DNA of 15,256 bases from Bacteroidales bacterium (GTDB taxonomy: Bacteria > Bacteroidota > Bacteroidia > Bacteroidales > B18-G4). Shown in pieces: positions 7,056 through 14,131 of this stretch. The first letter of the stretch is position 1, and each line of letters begins with the position of its first letter. The DNA lies in NCBI GenBank assembly GCA_023132505.1, contig JAGLYE010000013.1, positions 1-15,256 of the forward strand. Direction: 5' to 3'. The notes beneath the pieces were generated by a model. It had not been told where the DNA came from. It worked only from the letters and a program-made list of their open reading frames with translations, and made no database searches. The position numbers were made by a program, and so were the translations under genes.

Positions 7056-8168
7056 ATGAGGACCATATTATTCATATTGCAAAAAGAATTCATACAGATC
7101 TTCAGGAACAAGACCATGCTGCCGATCATTTTTGTGGTTCCTCTCGTGCAACTGATGGTATTATCCTACACCGCTACCTTTGAGATTAAAAATGTGAACT
7201 TGTTTATTGTGGATCAGGACAACAGTCCGGCTTCCCGCAACCTGGCATCGAAATTCAAGGGGTCTCCTTTTTATACAGTGGTTGATTTCTCAGTGTCTTA
7301 TATAGTGGCTGAAGAAGCCCTCATCAACAATAAAACTGACCAGATTCTTCAGATACCCCCGGGCTTTGAGAAAGGGATAATTTCACATAAGGAGTCAAAC
7401 CTTCAGGTAACGACTAACGCTATAAACGGCAGCGCAGCCAGCCTGATGAGTGCATATGCGCTTTCCATCATCAAGGATTATAACAGCAATATCATCGTGG
7501 AGCAATTAGGCTTGCGTCATCCCCCTGACCCAATACGGATCAGCAGTGCGTTCTGGTATAACCCGGAGCTTAATTATTTCACTTATATGGTGCCGGGCAT
7601 TCTGGTGTTGCTTGTAACAATCATCAGCGCTTTTCTTTCAGCAATGAATATTGTACGGGAAAAGGAAATTGGAACCATTGAACAGATAAATGTCACCCCT
7701 ATCAGGAAATACCAGTTCATCGTGGGCAAACTGATCCCTTTCTGGTTCATTGCCCTTTTTGAGCTTGCTTTTGGACTCATCCTGGCAAAATTGATGTTTG
7801 ATATTCCGATGCTTGGCAGCCTGGGCCTGATTTTTTTCGTGGCAGGCGTTTACATACTGGTAACACTTGGTTTGGGACTGCTAATTTCTACCCTGACCAA
7901 CACCCAGCAACAGTCCATGTTCCTCACTTATTTTTTCATGATCATTTTTATCCTGATGAGTGGCCTCTTCACTCCTGTTCAAAGCATGCCTGAGTGGGCC
8001 CAGTGGTTGAACAAGCTAAACCCCATTGCCTATTTCATAGATGTGATGCGTATGGTATTGCTAAAGGGATCGGTATTCAGTGATATCTCAAAACAGTTCT
8101 TTTCGCTGTTGGGACTGGCGGTATTGCTGAATATGCTGGCGGTATGGAGATATAGGAAAGTTGCTTAA
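7056..8168 (+). CDS. ABC-2 type permease, YbhR-like (second of pair)
   Basis: A 370-residue permease with the same architecture as its upstream neighbour: first membrane helix at about 21-40 (LPIIFVVPLVQLMVLSYTA), a large extracytoplasmic domain, a second helix near residue 178 (MVPGILVLLVTIISAFL), the coupling segment REKEIGTIEQINVTPI from Arg201, and four further helices with LMSGLFTPVQSMPEWAQW in the C-terminal half. The paired but clearly divergent permeases match the asymmetric ATPase pair, so the exporter is probably a full heterotetramer. The next gene follows closely; an alternative TTG start for it would overlap this gene's last codons. Confidence 0.9.
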   Translation: MRTILFILQKEFIQIFRNKTMLPIIFVVPLVQLMVLSYTATFEIKNVNLFIVDQDNSPASRNLASKFKGSPFYTVVDFSVSYIVAEEALINNKTDQILQIPPGFEKGIISHKESNLQVTTNAINGSAASLMSAYALSIIKDYNSNIIVEQLGLRHPPDPIRISSAFWYNPELNYFTYMVPGILVLLVTIISAFLSAMNIVREKEIGTIEQINVTPIRKYQFIVGKLIPFWFIALFELAFGLILAKLMFDIPMLGSLGLIFFVAGVYILVTLGLGLLISTLTNTQQQSMFLTYFFMIIFILMSGLFTPVQSMPEWAQWLNKLNPIAYFIDVMRMVLLKGSVFSDISKQFFSLLGLAVLLNMLAVWRYRKVA

Positions 8169-8223
8169 CTCTCTCAATTCAGTTTTATTTATTACATTGG
8201 TGTACGATTTAAAATACTTTTCT

Positions 8224-9684
8224 TTGGAAAAGACAAAGCCAATATTACTGATTGCCTTATTGATCGCGGGATGCATGTTTATATTATATTCATGTCTTAG
8301 TGATCATGAAAAAAAACAGAGTGACATTCAGGACGATGATAATCTGTTGCATCATGATCATAGCTTACAGCGTATCCTTGATCGCGATACACTGGTAGCT
8401 CTTATTGATTATAATTCCACCAATTATTTTATTTACCGGGGGGAACCCATGGGGTATCAGTTTGAAATGCTGCAGCAATTTGCCGATTTTCTTGATGTGA
8501 ACCTGAAACTGGTGATCAGCAATGATATGTATCAGGCATTCGATCTTCTTAATGATGACAAGGTTGATTTGATCGCAATGGGCCTGACCGTGACGCGTGA
8601 CAGGCAAAAGATTGTTGATTTTACCATTCCCCAAATCCAGACCAAACAAGTATTGGTGCAGCGAAAGCCCGAGAACTGGAGAAAAATGCGCACCTGGGAT
8701 GAAATTGAGGATCAGCTGATAAGAAACCCCCTCGAACTTGCCGGCATGGAGGTACATGTACAGAAGGGAACAGTTTTTGCCAACAGGCTTGCCATCCTTG
8801 CCAATGAAATAGGGGATACCATCCATATTGTTGAAGACCCGAAAAGGGAAGTAGAACAATTAATCACAGCTGTGGCGGAAGGAGAAATTGAATTCACAAT
8901 TTCCGATGAACATATTGCAAAAGTGAATCAAAAATATTATCCAAATATTGATGTCAGCACTGCTTTGAGCTTTCCACAGCATGTAGCATGGGCAGTCAGA
9001 CAGGGAAATGACAGCCTGAGATTAGAGATCAATGGCTGGATCATGGACTACAAAAAGAGTGTGGCTTCGCGCTATATTTACAATAAGTACTTTAATAATC
9101 CACGTTCTGTAAACATAGCACAGAGTGAGTATCATTCGATCGGTGGAGGTAAGATCTCACAGTATGATGAGATCATACGTAAGTTTAGTGCTTCTTATGG
9201 CCTGGATTGGAGACTGGTAGCTTCATTGATTTATCAGGAGTCGCGATTTCATCCGGAAGTCACATCCTGGGTAGGGGCTTTTGGCCTGATGCAACTCATG
9301 CCGACAACTGCCGACATCTATGGTGTAGATACTAATTCGCCGCCGGCTGAACAGATCAGGGCCGGGATAGAATTCCTTCGCTGGCTCGACCAGCAACTTC
9401 CACCCGAAATAGAAAACCCGGAGGAACGGATCAGGTTTGTAATAGCAGCCTATAATGTTGGCATTGCACATATTTATGATGCCCGGCGTTTGGCGGAAAA
9501 GCATGACAAAGATCCCAATGTTTGGACCGAGAATGTTGATTTTTTTATCCTCAATAAATCAAATCCTGCCTATTACCGCGATTCAGTGGTGAAATATGGA
9601 TATGCCCGAGGTGAAGAAACCTACAACTTTGTAGTGGAGATCTTTGAGCGGTATGAGCATTATAAGAAGGTTATAGAAAACTAG
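8224..9684 (+). CDS. mltF: MltF-like lytic murein transglycosylase with substrate-binding-protein domain
   Basis: This product combines a periplasmic solute-binding domain (SBP_bac_3 type, about 55-295) with a C-terminal SLT lysozyme-like domain (about 325-450), the architecture of MltF, which cleaves peptidoglycan glycan strands to 1,6-anhydro ends. The SBP part shows VDLIAMGLTVTRDR and IVDFTIPQIQTKQVLV. The SLT part shows the catalytic Glu339 in YQESRF, then AFGLMQLMPTTA and AAYNVG, all family hallmarks. The start is uncertain: I chose TTG 8224 (residues EKTKPILLIALLIAGC follow) because it gives a lipoprotein signal with an IAGC lipobox; TTG 8161 would overlap the permease stop, and ATG 8275 would lose the signal. 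From TTG 8224 it has 486 residues. Being last in the exporter operon, it may open peptidoglycan for the tripartite assembly; that role is inference. Confidence 0.85.
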   Translation: MEKTKPILLIALLIAGCMFILYSCLSDHEKKQSDIQDDDNLLHHDHSLQRILDRDTLVALIDYNSTNYFIYRGEPMGYQFEMLQQFADFLDVNLKLVISNDMYQAFDLLNDDKVDLIAMGLTVTRDRQKIVDFTIPQIQTKQVLVQRKPENWRKMRTWDEIEDQLIRNPLELAGMEVHVQKGTVFANRLAILANEIGDTIHIVEDPKREVEQLITAVAEGEIEFTISDEHIAKVNQKYYPNIDVSTALSFPQHVAWAVRQGNDSLRLEINGWIMDYKKSVASRYIYNKYFNNPRSVNIAQSEYHSIGGGKISQYDEIIRKFSASYGLDWRLVASLIYQESRFHPEVTSWVGAFGLMQLMPTTADIYGVDTNSPPAEQIRAGIEFLRWLDQQLPPEIENPEERIRFVIAAYNVGIAHIYDARRLAEKHDKDPNVWTENVDFFILNKSNPAYYRDSVVKYGYARGEETYNFVVEIFERYEHYKKVIEN

Positions 9685-9739
9685 GAATTTACAATTCTGT
9701 AAGTGCACTTTTTAATTTACAATATGATTTTCGATTTTC

Positions 9740-10168
9740 CTAACGGTATTCCATCTCAAAGTGCTCAATGTCTGCTTCAATAAACTGTTCGCCTATTATT
9801 ACAAACCCGTGACGCTCATAAAACGGAATGGCTCTTAGTTGGGCGTGGAGGTAGATCTTTTTCCCTTTTGGGAGGTTGTCGTCCATGATATCCTGAAGCA
9901 GGATAGCCCCCAGACCTTTATTTCGGTGTGAGGCCAAAGTGGCAAACCTTTCCAGTTTGATGCCTTTTGCTGTTTCCCTCCATCTGGCGGTGGCTACCGG
10001 CAAACCTTCAACATATAACAAATAATGCAAGGCTACGGATTCATATTCATCGTATTCAAGAACAGAGTCAACATTTTGCTCTTCAACAAATACCTTTTGA
10101 CGGATTTTATTGGCCAGTTTGCATAGGTCAGGCTTTTCTTTAATATTAAATGTAACGATATCAATCAT
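9740..10168 (-). CDS. GNAT-family N-acetyltransferase, ElaA/YjcF-like
   Basis: A 142-residue single-domain acetyltransferase using acetyl-CoA. The N-terminal RQKVFVEEQNV at about 23-33 is the ElaA/YjcF signature. The acetyl-CoA pyrophosphate loop is LASHRNKGLGAILL (about 77-90) with the R/N-x-x-G-x-G/A pattern, and the C-terminal AIPFYERHGFVIIGEQFIE matches motif B. The substrate is unknown. It is convergent with the exporter operon and carries its own minus-strand promoter element (TAAATTTG at 10180-10173) four bases before the ATG. Nothing in the gene suggests a link with the exporter. Confidence 0.88.
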   Translation of the reverse strand: MIDIVTFNIKEKPDLCKLANKIRQKVFVEEQNVDSVLEYDEYESVALHYLLYVEGLPVATARWRETAKGIKLERFATLASHRNKGLGAILLQDIMDDNLPKGKKIYLHAQLRAIPFYERHGFVIIGEQFIEADIEHFEMEYR

Positions 10169-10172
10169 GCTA

Positions 10173-10180
10173 CAAATTTA
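10173..10180 (-). promoter_or_regulatory. TAnnTTTG -7 element of the GNAT gene
   Basis: On the minus strand TAAATTTG is an exact -7 consensus match, ending four bases before ATG 10168, so the mRNA would be leaderless or nearly so. TTG triplets from the adjacent heptamer repeat lie at the distance expected for a -33 element, though none at an exactly ideal spacing. Confidence 0.45.
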
Positions 10181-10186
10181 ACCTAA

Positions 10187-10216
10187 AACTCAACACCCAA
10201 CACCCCATGAGGGTGT
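10187..10216 (-). repeat. Heptamer-type tandem repeat with short hairpin in the GNAT/DUF6249 divergent region
   Basis: On the minus strand GGGTGTT occurs twice in tandem, followed by the diverged unit GAGTTTT. The same stretch holds a short dyad, ACACCC at 10200-10205 and GGGTGT at 10211-10216 around a five-base loop. It occupies the region upstream of the GNAT -7 element. It may be a remnant of a short intergenic repeat or part of the promoter region. Confidence 0.5.
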
Positions 10217-10281
10217 AACCCGAATGGTTTTCTTGCGTCAAAGATGCAGAAACATTCATTAACCAATTAAAACATAATATC

Positions 10282-10611
10282 ATGATTGAATTAACTCCAA
10301 TTCTTGTTTTGATCGTAATCTTCGGATTTATATATGGTATCGTATACCTCGGCGTCAGGAAAAAAGAAAGAATGGTCATGCTTGAAAAAGGAGCTGACCC
10401 TTCAGCCTTTAATCAATTAATACCGGGCATGGCAGGAATTCGCTACGGCTTACTGCTTATTGGTATTGCTATCGGTATACTACTTGGGAACATAATTGAA
10501 GCAACAACCAGTATCGAAGAAGAAGTTTCATATTTTTCGATGATCTTCTTCTGGGGTGGACTTGCACTTGTTGTTAGTTATTTCCTGGAAAAACACCAGA
10601 GTAAAAAATAA
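10282..10611 (+). CDS. DUF6249 small membrane protein
   Basis: A 109-residue membrane protein with three predicted hydrophobic segments: about 5-25 (ILVLIVIFGFIYGIVYLGV), 53-70 (IRYGLLLIGIAIGILLGNI) and 83-101 (YFSMIFFWGGLALVVSYFL). Between the first two lies RKKERMVMLEKGADPSAF, the KERxxxLEKGAD signature of DUF6249, a family frequent in Bacteroidota and often found near ECF sigma factors. No sigma-factor gene is next to it here. The function is unknown. It ends eight bases before the convergent thpR stop, with no visible terminator between them. I found no TAnnTTTG match in its leader (10217-10281). Confidence 0.8.
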   Translation: MIELTPILVLIVIFGFIYGIVYLGVRKKERMVMLEKGADPSAFNQLIPGMAGIRYGLLLIGIAIGILLGNIIEATTSIEEEVSYFSMIFFWGGLALVVSYFLEKHQSKK

Positions 10612-10619
10612 ATTAAGAG

Positions 10620-11180
10620 TTATCCTCTTAAGTCAAAAGTCTCAATTAATTCATATTTTGGCCCTTCCGGCTGCAGAATACTTTCGAAGAGGTGGAATTC
10701 ATTCACCTCTTCTTTTTGTATAAAGCCTTCCTTGTTTTTATCGATCACCATCTGGAAGAACTTTTTATCTTCAAGATTTTTTATCCTTGCAACTGTGAGG
10801 TGCGGCACGAAATTCTGCCGGTCCCGTTTAATCCCGATCCCCTCCAGTTCCTCTAAAATGCTTTGAGATAACAGAACGACCCTGTCATGGGGTTCGATCC
10901 CAAACCAGATTACCCGGGGATTGTATGAGCTCCCGAAAATACCTGTATTCTGCAGCACCAGATCAAAGGGAGTGACCTCCTTTGATGCGTGGCGCAATGC
11001 AACATTGATCCCGGGGATGTGATGCTCCGGAGTTTCCCCGAAAAACTTCAGGGTGATATGAATATTCTCCGGGTTCACCCATTTGATCTTTTCATCTTTC
11101 AATGCCTTTTTTATTGCGTAATAACGCTTGAGAAAGACTTCATCCGGGTGAATCTTGATGGCGGCGAACAGGCGTTTCAT
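10620..11180 (-). CDS. thpR: RNA 2',3'-cyclic phosphodiesterase ThpR (2'-5' RNA ligase family)
   Basis: A 186-residue cytoplasmic 2H phosphoesterase. The two catalytic HxTx motifs are present, HITL at about 41-44 and HLTV at about 127-130, and the length matches the family. The N-terminal MKRLFAAIKI and the stretch between the motifs, with VIWFGIEP, are typical of ThpR/LigT. Known members hydrolyse 2',3'-cyclic phosphates at RNA ends and can join 2'-5' linkages in vitro; the physiological role in bacteria is unclear. It is transcribed divergently from the cyclase-like gene across 100 bases. Its own -7 element TATCTTTG lies seven bases before the ATG. Confidence 0.92.
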   Translation of the reverse strand: MKRLFAAIKIHPDEVFLKRYYAIKKALKDEKIKWVNPENIHITLKFFGETPEHHIPGINVALRHASKEVTPFDLVLQNTGIFGSSYNPRVIWFGIEPHDRVVLLSQSILEELEGIGIKRDRQNFVPHLTVARIKNLEDKKFFQMVIDKNKEGFIQKEEVNEFHLFESILQPEGPKYELIETFDLRG

Positions 11181-11187
11181 GATGATT

Positions 11188-11195
11188 CAAAGATA
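11188..11195 (-). promoter_or_regulatory. TAnnTTTG -7 element of thpR
   Basis: On the minus strand TATCTTTG matches the -7 consensus exactly and ends seven bases before ATG 11180, predicting a very short or absent 5' leader. No convincing -33 TTG was found upstream, so support rests on one element. Confidence 0.42.
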
Positions 11196-11227
11196 ATAAA
11201 TGAAAGGGGAATAATTTCGGTAAACTC

Positions 11228-11260
11228 ATGATTCTTTAGTATTATTGTAAAAGGAATCAT
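11228..11260 (+). promoter_or_regulatory. Inverted repeat upstream of the cyclase-like gene
   Basis: ATGATTC at 11228-11234 pairs perfectly with GAATCAT at 11254-11260, and TTT (11235-11237) can continue the stem with AAA (11250-11252) past one bulged G. The loop is 12 bases. The dyad ends 20 bases before ATG 11281 in the divergent thpR region. It could be a protein-binding site or an mRNA stem; being between divergent genes it is unlikely to be a terminator. Confidence 0.4.
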
Positions 11261-11280
11261 ATTGAATTAAACTCAGCAAC

Positions 11281-12213
11281 ATGGCAAAGCGTATTAAGCG
11301 AATGCAGTTTGACCAGATCCTGGAACTGCTAAAGAGGATAGACACAGAATCAATCTATGAAAAAGTGAATAAGATACCTCAGGGCGATGATCTTTACAAG
11401 GAGCTGGAAAGCTATGTGAACCTGAAAAACTTTAAACGGGTATCGGTACTGGGGATCGATATTTACCGCTATGGTTTGTATAAGCATCTTGAGCAAACCA
11501 TGATCCCTGCCCTGTTTAAAATATTGTTTGAAAAAACGGTAAGACTTTGTCTGGAAAAAAATCAATTCGTATTTCAGAATTATACCAAAGATAAGATAGA
11601 GAAAGCATTTATCAGCACCGGCGATGGCGGTTTTCTCATATTCGAAACTCCGTTGCATTCCCTGTTTTTTGCCATCAATTTTGAGATGATGGTGCGGACA
11701 TTCAACGCATATCACCATTACCCTAAACTCAGAAAGGTAATCGGAAGTATTTCATTGCGCTATGCGGTTACTTTCGACACCATTTTTTATTTTGAAAATA
11801 ATTACTACGGCAGTGCTATCATCAACAATGCGCGCATCCTGGAGAAAGACAGCCTGAACCGCTGCCTTATTGATCAGCGCAGCTATGAATGGTTCCTGAC
11901 AAATATCGATGGTATTGAGAACCTGCAGACCTATACTATTCACGATATTGCCAATATCTATGAGTTCACCAAGTACGATAAGAAGTTTATCAATAAAGGG
12001 GAGAATGACATTATCAATACCCGCATGTCGCGATATACAGGTGTCATTAACTCTGACATTCTGCGTATTGGCCAGATACATTCAAAGGAAATGCTGATGA
12101 ACATCTTCAACTTGCATTTGCAGGTTACGCTGTATGCGTATGCAGATGATAAGAAAGAAAGCAAACGAAGGATTACCGTAAGCTTAGGGAACCTGAATAC
12201 GTCTGGAATCTGA
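11281..12213 (+). CDS. Uncharacterised protein with class III nucleotidyl cyclase-like domain
   Basis: A 310-residue soluble protein, without signal peptide or membrane segments, of no established function. Residues 1-50 form a charged helical region. The rest resembles a class III adenylate/guanylate cyclase homology domain: VSVLGIDIYRYG at 54-65 with Asp60, then STGDGGFLIF at 112-121 with Asp115, the two positions where class III enzymes hold metal-binding aspartates. A later LRYAVTFD strand (159-166) precedes YYGSAIINNARILE (175-188), which resembles GxAVNxAaRle. In that motif Arg185 is kept, but the transition-state Asn position is Ile181, with Asn at 182 and 183. The spacing from Asp60 to Asp115 is longer than usual because of an inserted helical stretch. 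It may be an active cyclase, a diverged one, or a non-catalytic ligand-binding form. No receptor or effector domain is fused. The fold assignment is by eye. Confidence 0.6.
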   Translation: MAKRIKRMQFDQILELLKRIDTESIYEKVNKIPQGDDLYKELESYVNLKNFKRVSVLGIDIYRYGLYKHLEQTMIPALFKILFEKTVRLCLEKNQFVFQNYTKDKIEKAFISTGDGGFLIFETPLHSLFFAINFEMMVRTFNAYHHYPKLRKVIGSISLRYAVTFDTIFYFENNYYGSAIINNARILEKDSLNRCLIDQRSYEWFLTNIDGIENLQTYTIHDIANIYEFTKYDKKFINKGENDIINTRMSRYTGVINSDILRIGQIHSKEMLMNIFNLHLQVTLYAYADDKKESKRRITVSLGNLNTSGI

Positions 12214-12240
12214 TAGAGATCAAACCCTAAATCATAAGCC

Positions 12241-12303
12241 CGGGTATTAGTTCAGTATTTATAACAACTGAATATGTTTCGAATATCGGGTATTAACAGT
12301 ATT
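12241..12303. repeat. Short direct repeat and small hairpin between convergent genes
   Basis: CGGGTATTA followed by CAGTATT occurs at 12241-12259 and again at 12287-12303, the second copy with a two-base deletion between the blocks. Between them TTCAGT (12251-12256) and ACTGAA (12267-12272) can form a six-pair stem with a ten-base loop. The location between convergent stops fits a weak bidirectional terminator, but there is no strong T-tract. Confidence 0.35.
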
Positions 12304-14110
12304 ATTCTGCTTTCCTAAAAACTATTTCTTTCATTGATGGATTCATCCATGCTTTCCATAATTCATTAAAAGCTCCAAACTCATTAAACTGTATAAGATC
12401 CTTTTTGAGTTCAATTTCACGGGTTGAATACACTGTATTCCCCTCCTGCCTTAAACTTATGCTTAGCTTACCGATGGCATTATTAACAGTAATATCAACG
12501 GTAGAGCTGATAAGTTCATATCCGGCGGGCAATTGGATTATGTAATGATACTGCTCGCGAATCAATTCCGGCAGTTTAATAGGTGTCTGCCTGCCTGTTT
12601 CGATGTATGTGAAACCCCAGGAAGAAATTCCGGAGCTAGAGACTGGCAATTCCATGAAGACATAATCGCCATATTCATCAAACACATCCCTTTTTACAAT
12701 TTCCAGGTCAAAAATACTTTCATTCAGGTCAAGATTGAATAGTTTTACATTTTGGGTACCACCGGCATACCTTTTTGCATATGCTGTATCAAGCGAAAGG
12801 CTGAAAAATGGGTTGACTGCCCCTCTTAGGGTAATATTCAGGTTTCCTGTTAATTTTTCATTTTCATCATTAATGAAATTCCCATGATAAATAATTTCCG
12901 CAGGCGTTGTGCCGGATTCAAAGGTCCGCAGGCTTTCAATAGCACCATCCAGGATCAGGAATTTCTTCCCTGACAGACTGATTCCAAGATTTTGGGAGGA
13001 AATCTTGGTTGCTGAAAGGTATATCCGTTCATCGGAACCAACCTTTAGCTGAACAGCAAAATCTTTAAATATATACAGGCTCCCTACTTTTCTGTCGTAG
13101 TATTTTTCCGGGATGATGGCTACCGGAACAGCACCAAAGCCTGCTTTCATCAGCAGGGTAGCCAGTAAAACGGTCTTTTCAAGAGGTGTACCACCATTCG
13201 ATTTCCAAACCTCTTCGGGAGTGCGGCATTTGAACCCGGTATATTCAAGAGCAAGGTTCCAGGTACCGATCTCATTTACCACCATCTTCTGAATAGCAAG
13301 TGCTGTTTTTAGCTCATCTTCTTTTTCTTCCTTTAACTTTTTAGCAGCAGCTTCCATTTCAGCATTAGCCTGGTAAGTAAAAGCTGGTTGAGAAACAAAT
13401 GGGAAATATGCTCTTTCCAGGTCTTTGGCTGTGCTGAAAAACAAGCGCGGGAGTAATTCATAGTCATTGCCCCATTCACGTGAATAGGCAGGAAGGCCCC
13501 TAAAAGTAAAGGTGTAAACCTGCATTCCCTTTTCCTGATTGATCTCAGGGGATGTGCGCAGGTTTAGCATTTTGTATTGAAGCTCCTGTCCGTCAGGAAT
13601 GCGAATAACAAGCTGTTTTTCCTTTATGGGAACGATATCCTTAATAACTTCTTCACCCATGAAGGTTGGCATGTATCCTGCTTTGGTCTTGAGGGTATAA
13701 TCCAAATAAATAGTAGCCCCCACCTCCAGTCCGGTATGGGTGATAACCAATTCCCTGAGCCTGTTGAAAGCTGCAGTATGTGCTGCCGCACGAGGGAGTA
13801 CCTCATTAAATGCATTGTCAGGCACCACCACCTTCTGGCCATCAGCCATGATAGTGTAAGCTTCATTTATCTTTATTTCCTGGTATTCAGGGTCGAAAAT
13901 GATAAATGTCTCACCAAAAAGGCGGTGAAAGCTCATATGGCTGAGCAGCTTGATCTCTTTGTACTCCCTGTATTCAGTGCTTCCATCCTCATTCAGGGTG
14001 TATTCCTGAATAAGCTTTTTGAAAACTGCATCTCCCTCTTCCTGTGCAAAGGCATTTTGAAAAACGAAAAGAGCAAGAACAAACAGTAAATATTTTGATA
14101 TTGATTTCAT
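12302..14110 (-). CDS. Exported DUF3857 protein with degenerate transglutaminase-like domain
   Basis: A 602-residue protein from ATG 14110 (MKSISKYL, signal peptide to about residue 22, ending NAFA before QEEG); ATG 14119 adds only three residues. Residues about 45-195 match DUF3857 (FGETFIIFDPEYQEIKIN, VGATIYLDYTLK). A transglutaminase-like domain follows at about 270-390, and a beta-rich C-terminal region at about 420-600. The catalytic residues are gone: where the upstream paralogue has GVCKDKAGML this protein has GTPLEKTVLL with Pro309 at the cysteine position; the His segment FNHSV reads FKDFA, and LLDPTW reads YLSATK. The fold-determining LLATLLMKAGF is kept, so it looks like a pseudoenzyme rather than a broken gene. 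It begins 21 bases after the upstream paralogue's stop, indicating an operon. These envelope proteins have no firmly known function. Confidence 0.85.
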   Translation of the reverse strand: MKSISKYLLFVLALFVFQNAFAQEEGDAVFKKLIQEYTLNEDGSTEYREYKEIKLLSHMSFHRLFGETFIIFDPEYQEIKINEAYTIMADGQKVVVPDNAFNEVLPRAAAHTAAFNRLRELVITHTGLEVGATIYLDYTLKTKAGYMPTFMGEEVIKDIVPIKEKQLVIRIPDGQELQYKMLNLRTSPEINQEKGMQVYTFTFRGLPAYSREWGNDYELLPRLFFSTAKDLERAYFPFVSQPAFTYQANAEMEAAAKKLKEEKEDELKTALAIQKMVVNEIGTWNLALEYTGFKCRTPEEVWKSNGGTPLEKTVLLATLLMKAGFGAVPVAIIPEKYYDRKVGSLYIFKDFAVQLKVGSDERIYLSATKISSQNLGISLSGKKFLILDGAIESLRTFESGTTPAEIIYHGNFINDENEKLTGNLNITLRGAVNPFFSLSLDTAYAKRYAGGTQNVKLFNLDLNESIFDLEIVKRDVFDEYGDYVFMELPVSSSGISSWGFTYIETGRQTPIKLPELIREQYHYIIQLPAGYELISSTVDITVNNAIGKLSISLRQEGNTVYSTREIELKKDLIQFNEFGAFNELWKAWMNPSMKEIVFRKAE

Positions 14111-14131
14111 TGTCGGCATATTAAAGTTTGA

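Noticed and set aside
8161..8223. Longer N-terminus of the MltF-like protein from TTG 8161
   Set aside because: It would place about 26 non-hydrophobic-patterned residues ahead of the lipoprotein signal and overlap the permease end; TTG 8224 is simpler, though not proven.
8365..8859. 164-residue minus-strand open frame
   Set aside because: It is fully antisense to the solute-binding domain of the MltF-like protein and shows no family motif.
9689..9712. Possible terminator after the exporter operon (TTACA/TGTAA stem, then AAGTGCACTT and a T-run)
   Set aside because: The stem is only five AT-rich pairs and the T-run is short, so it is too weak to list as a terminator, although termination near here is expected between the convergent genes.
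10620..12213. Possible Pycsar- or CBASS-like defence module formed by the cyclase-like gene and thpR
   Set aside because: There is no adjacent effector (membrane, TIR, nuclease or cyclic-nucleotide-binding domain), ThpR is a common stand-alone enzyme, and the two genes are divergent. I keep only the cyclase-like resemblance as a finding.
13577..14089. 170-residue plus-strand open frame
   Set aside because: It is antisense to the DUF3857 domain, whose coding signal, signal peptide and motifs are clear on the other strand.
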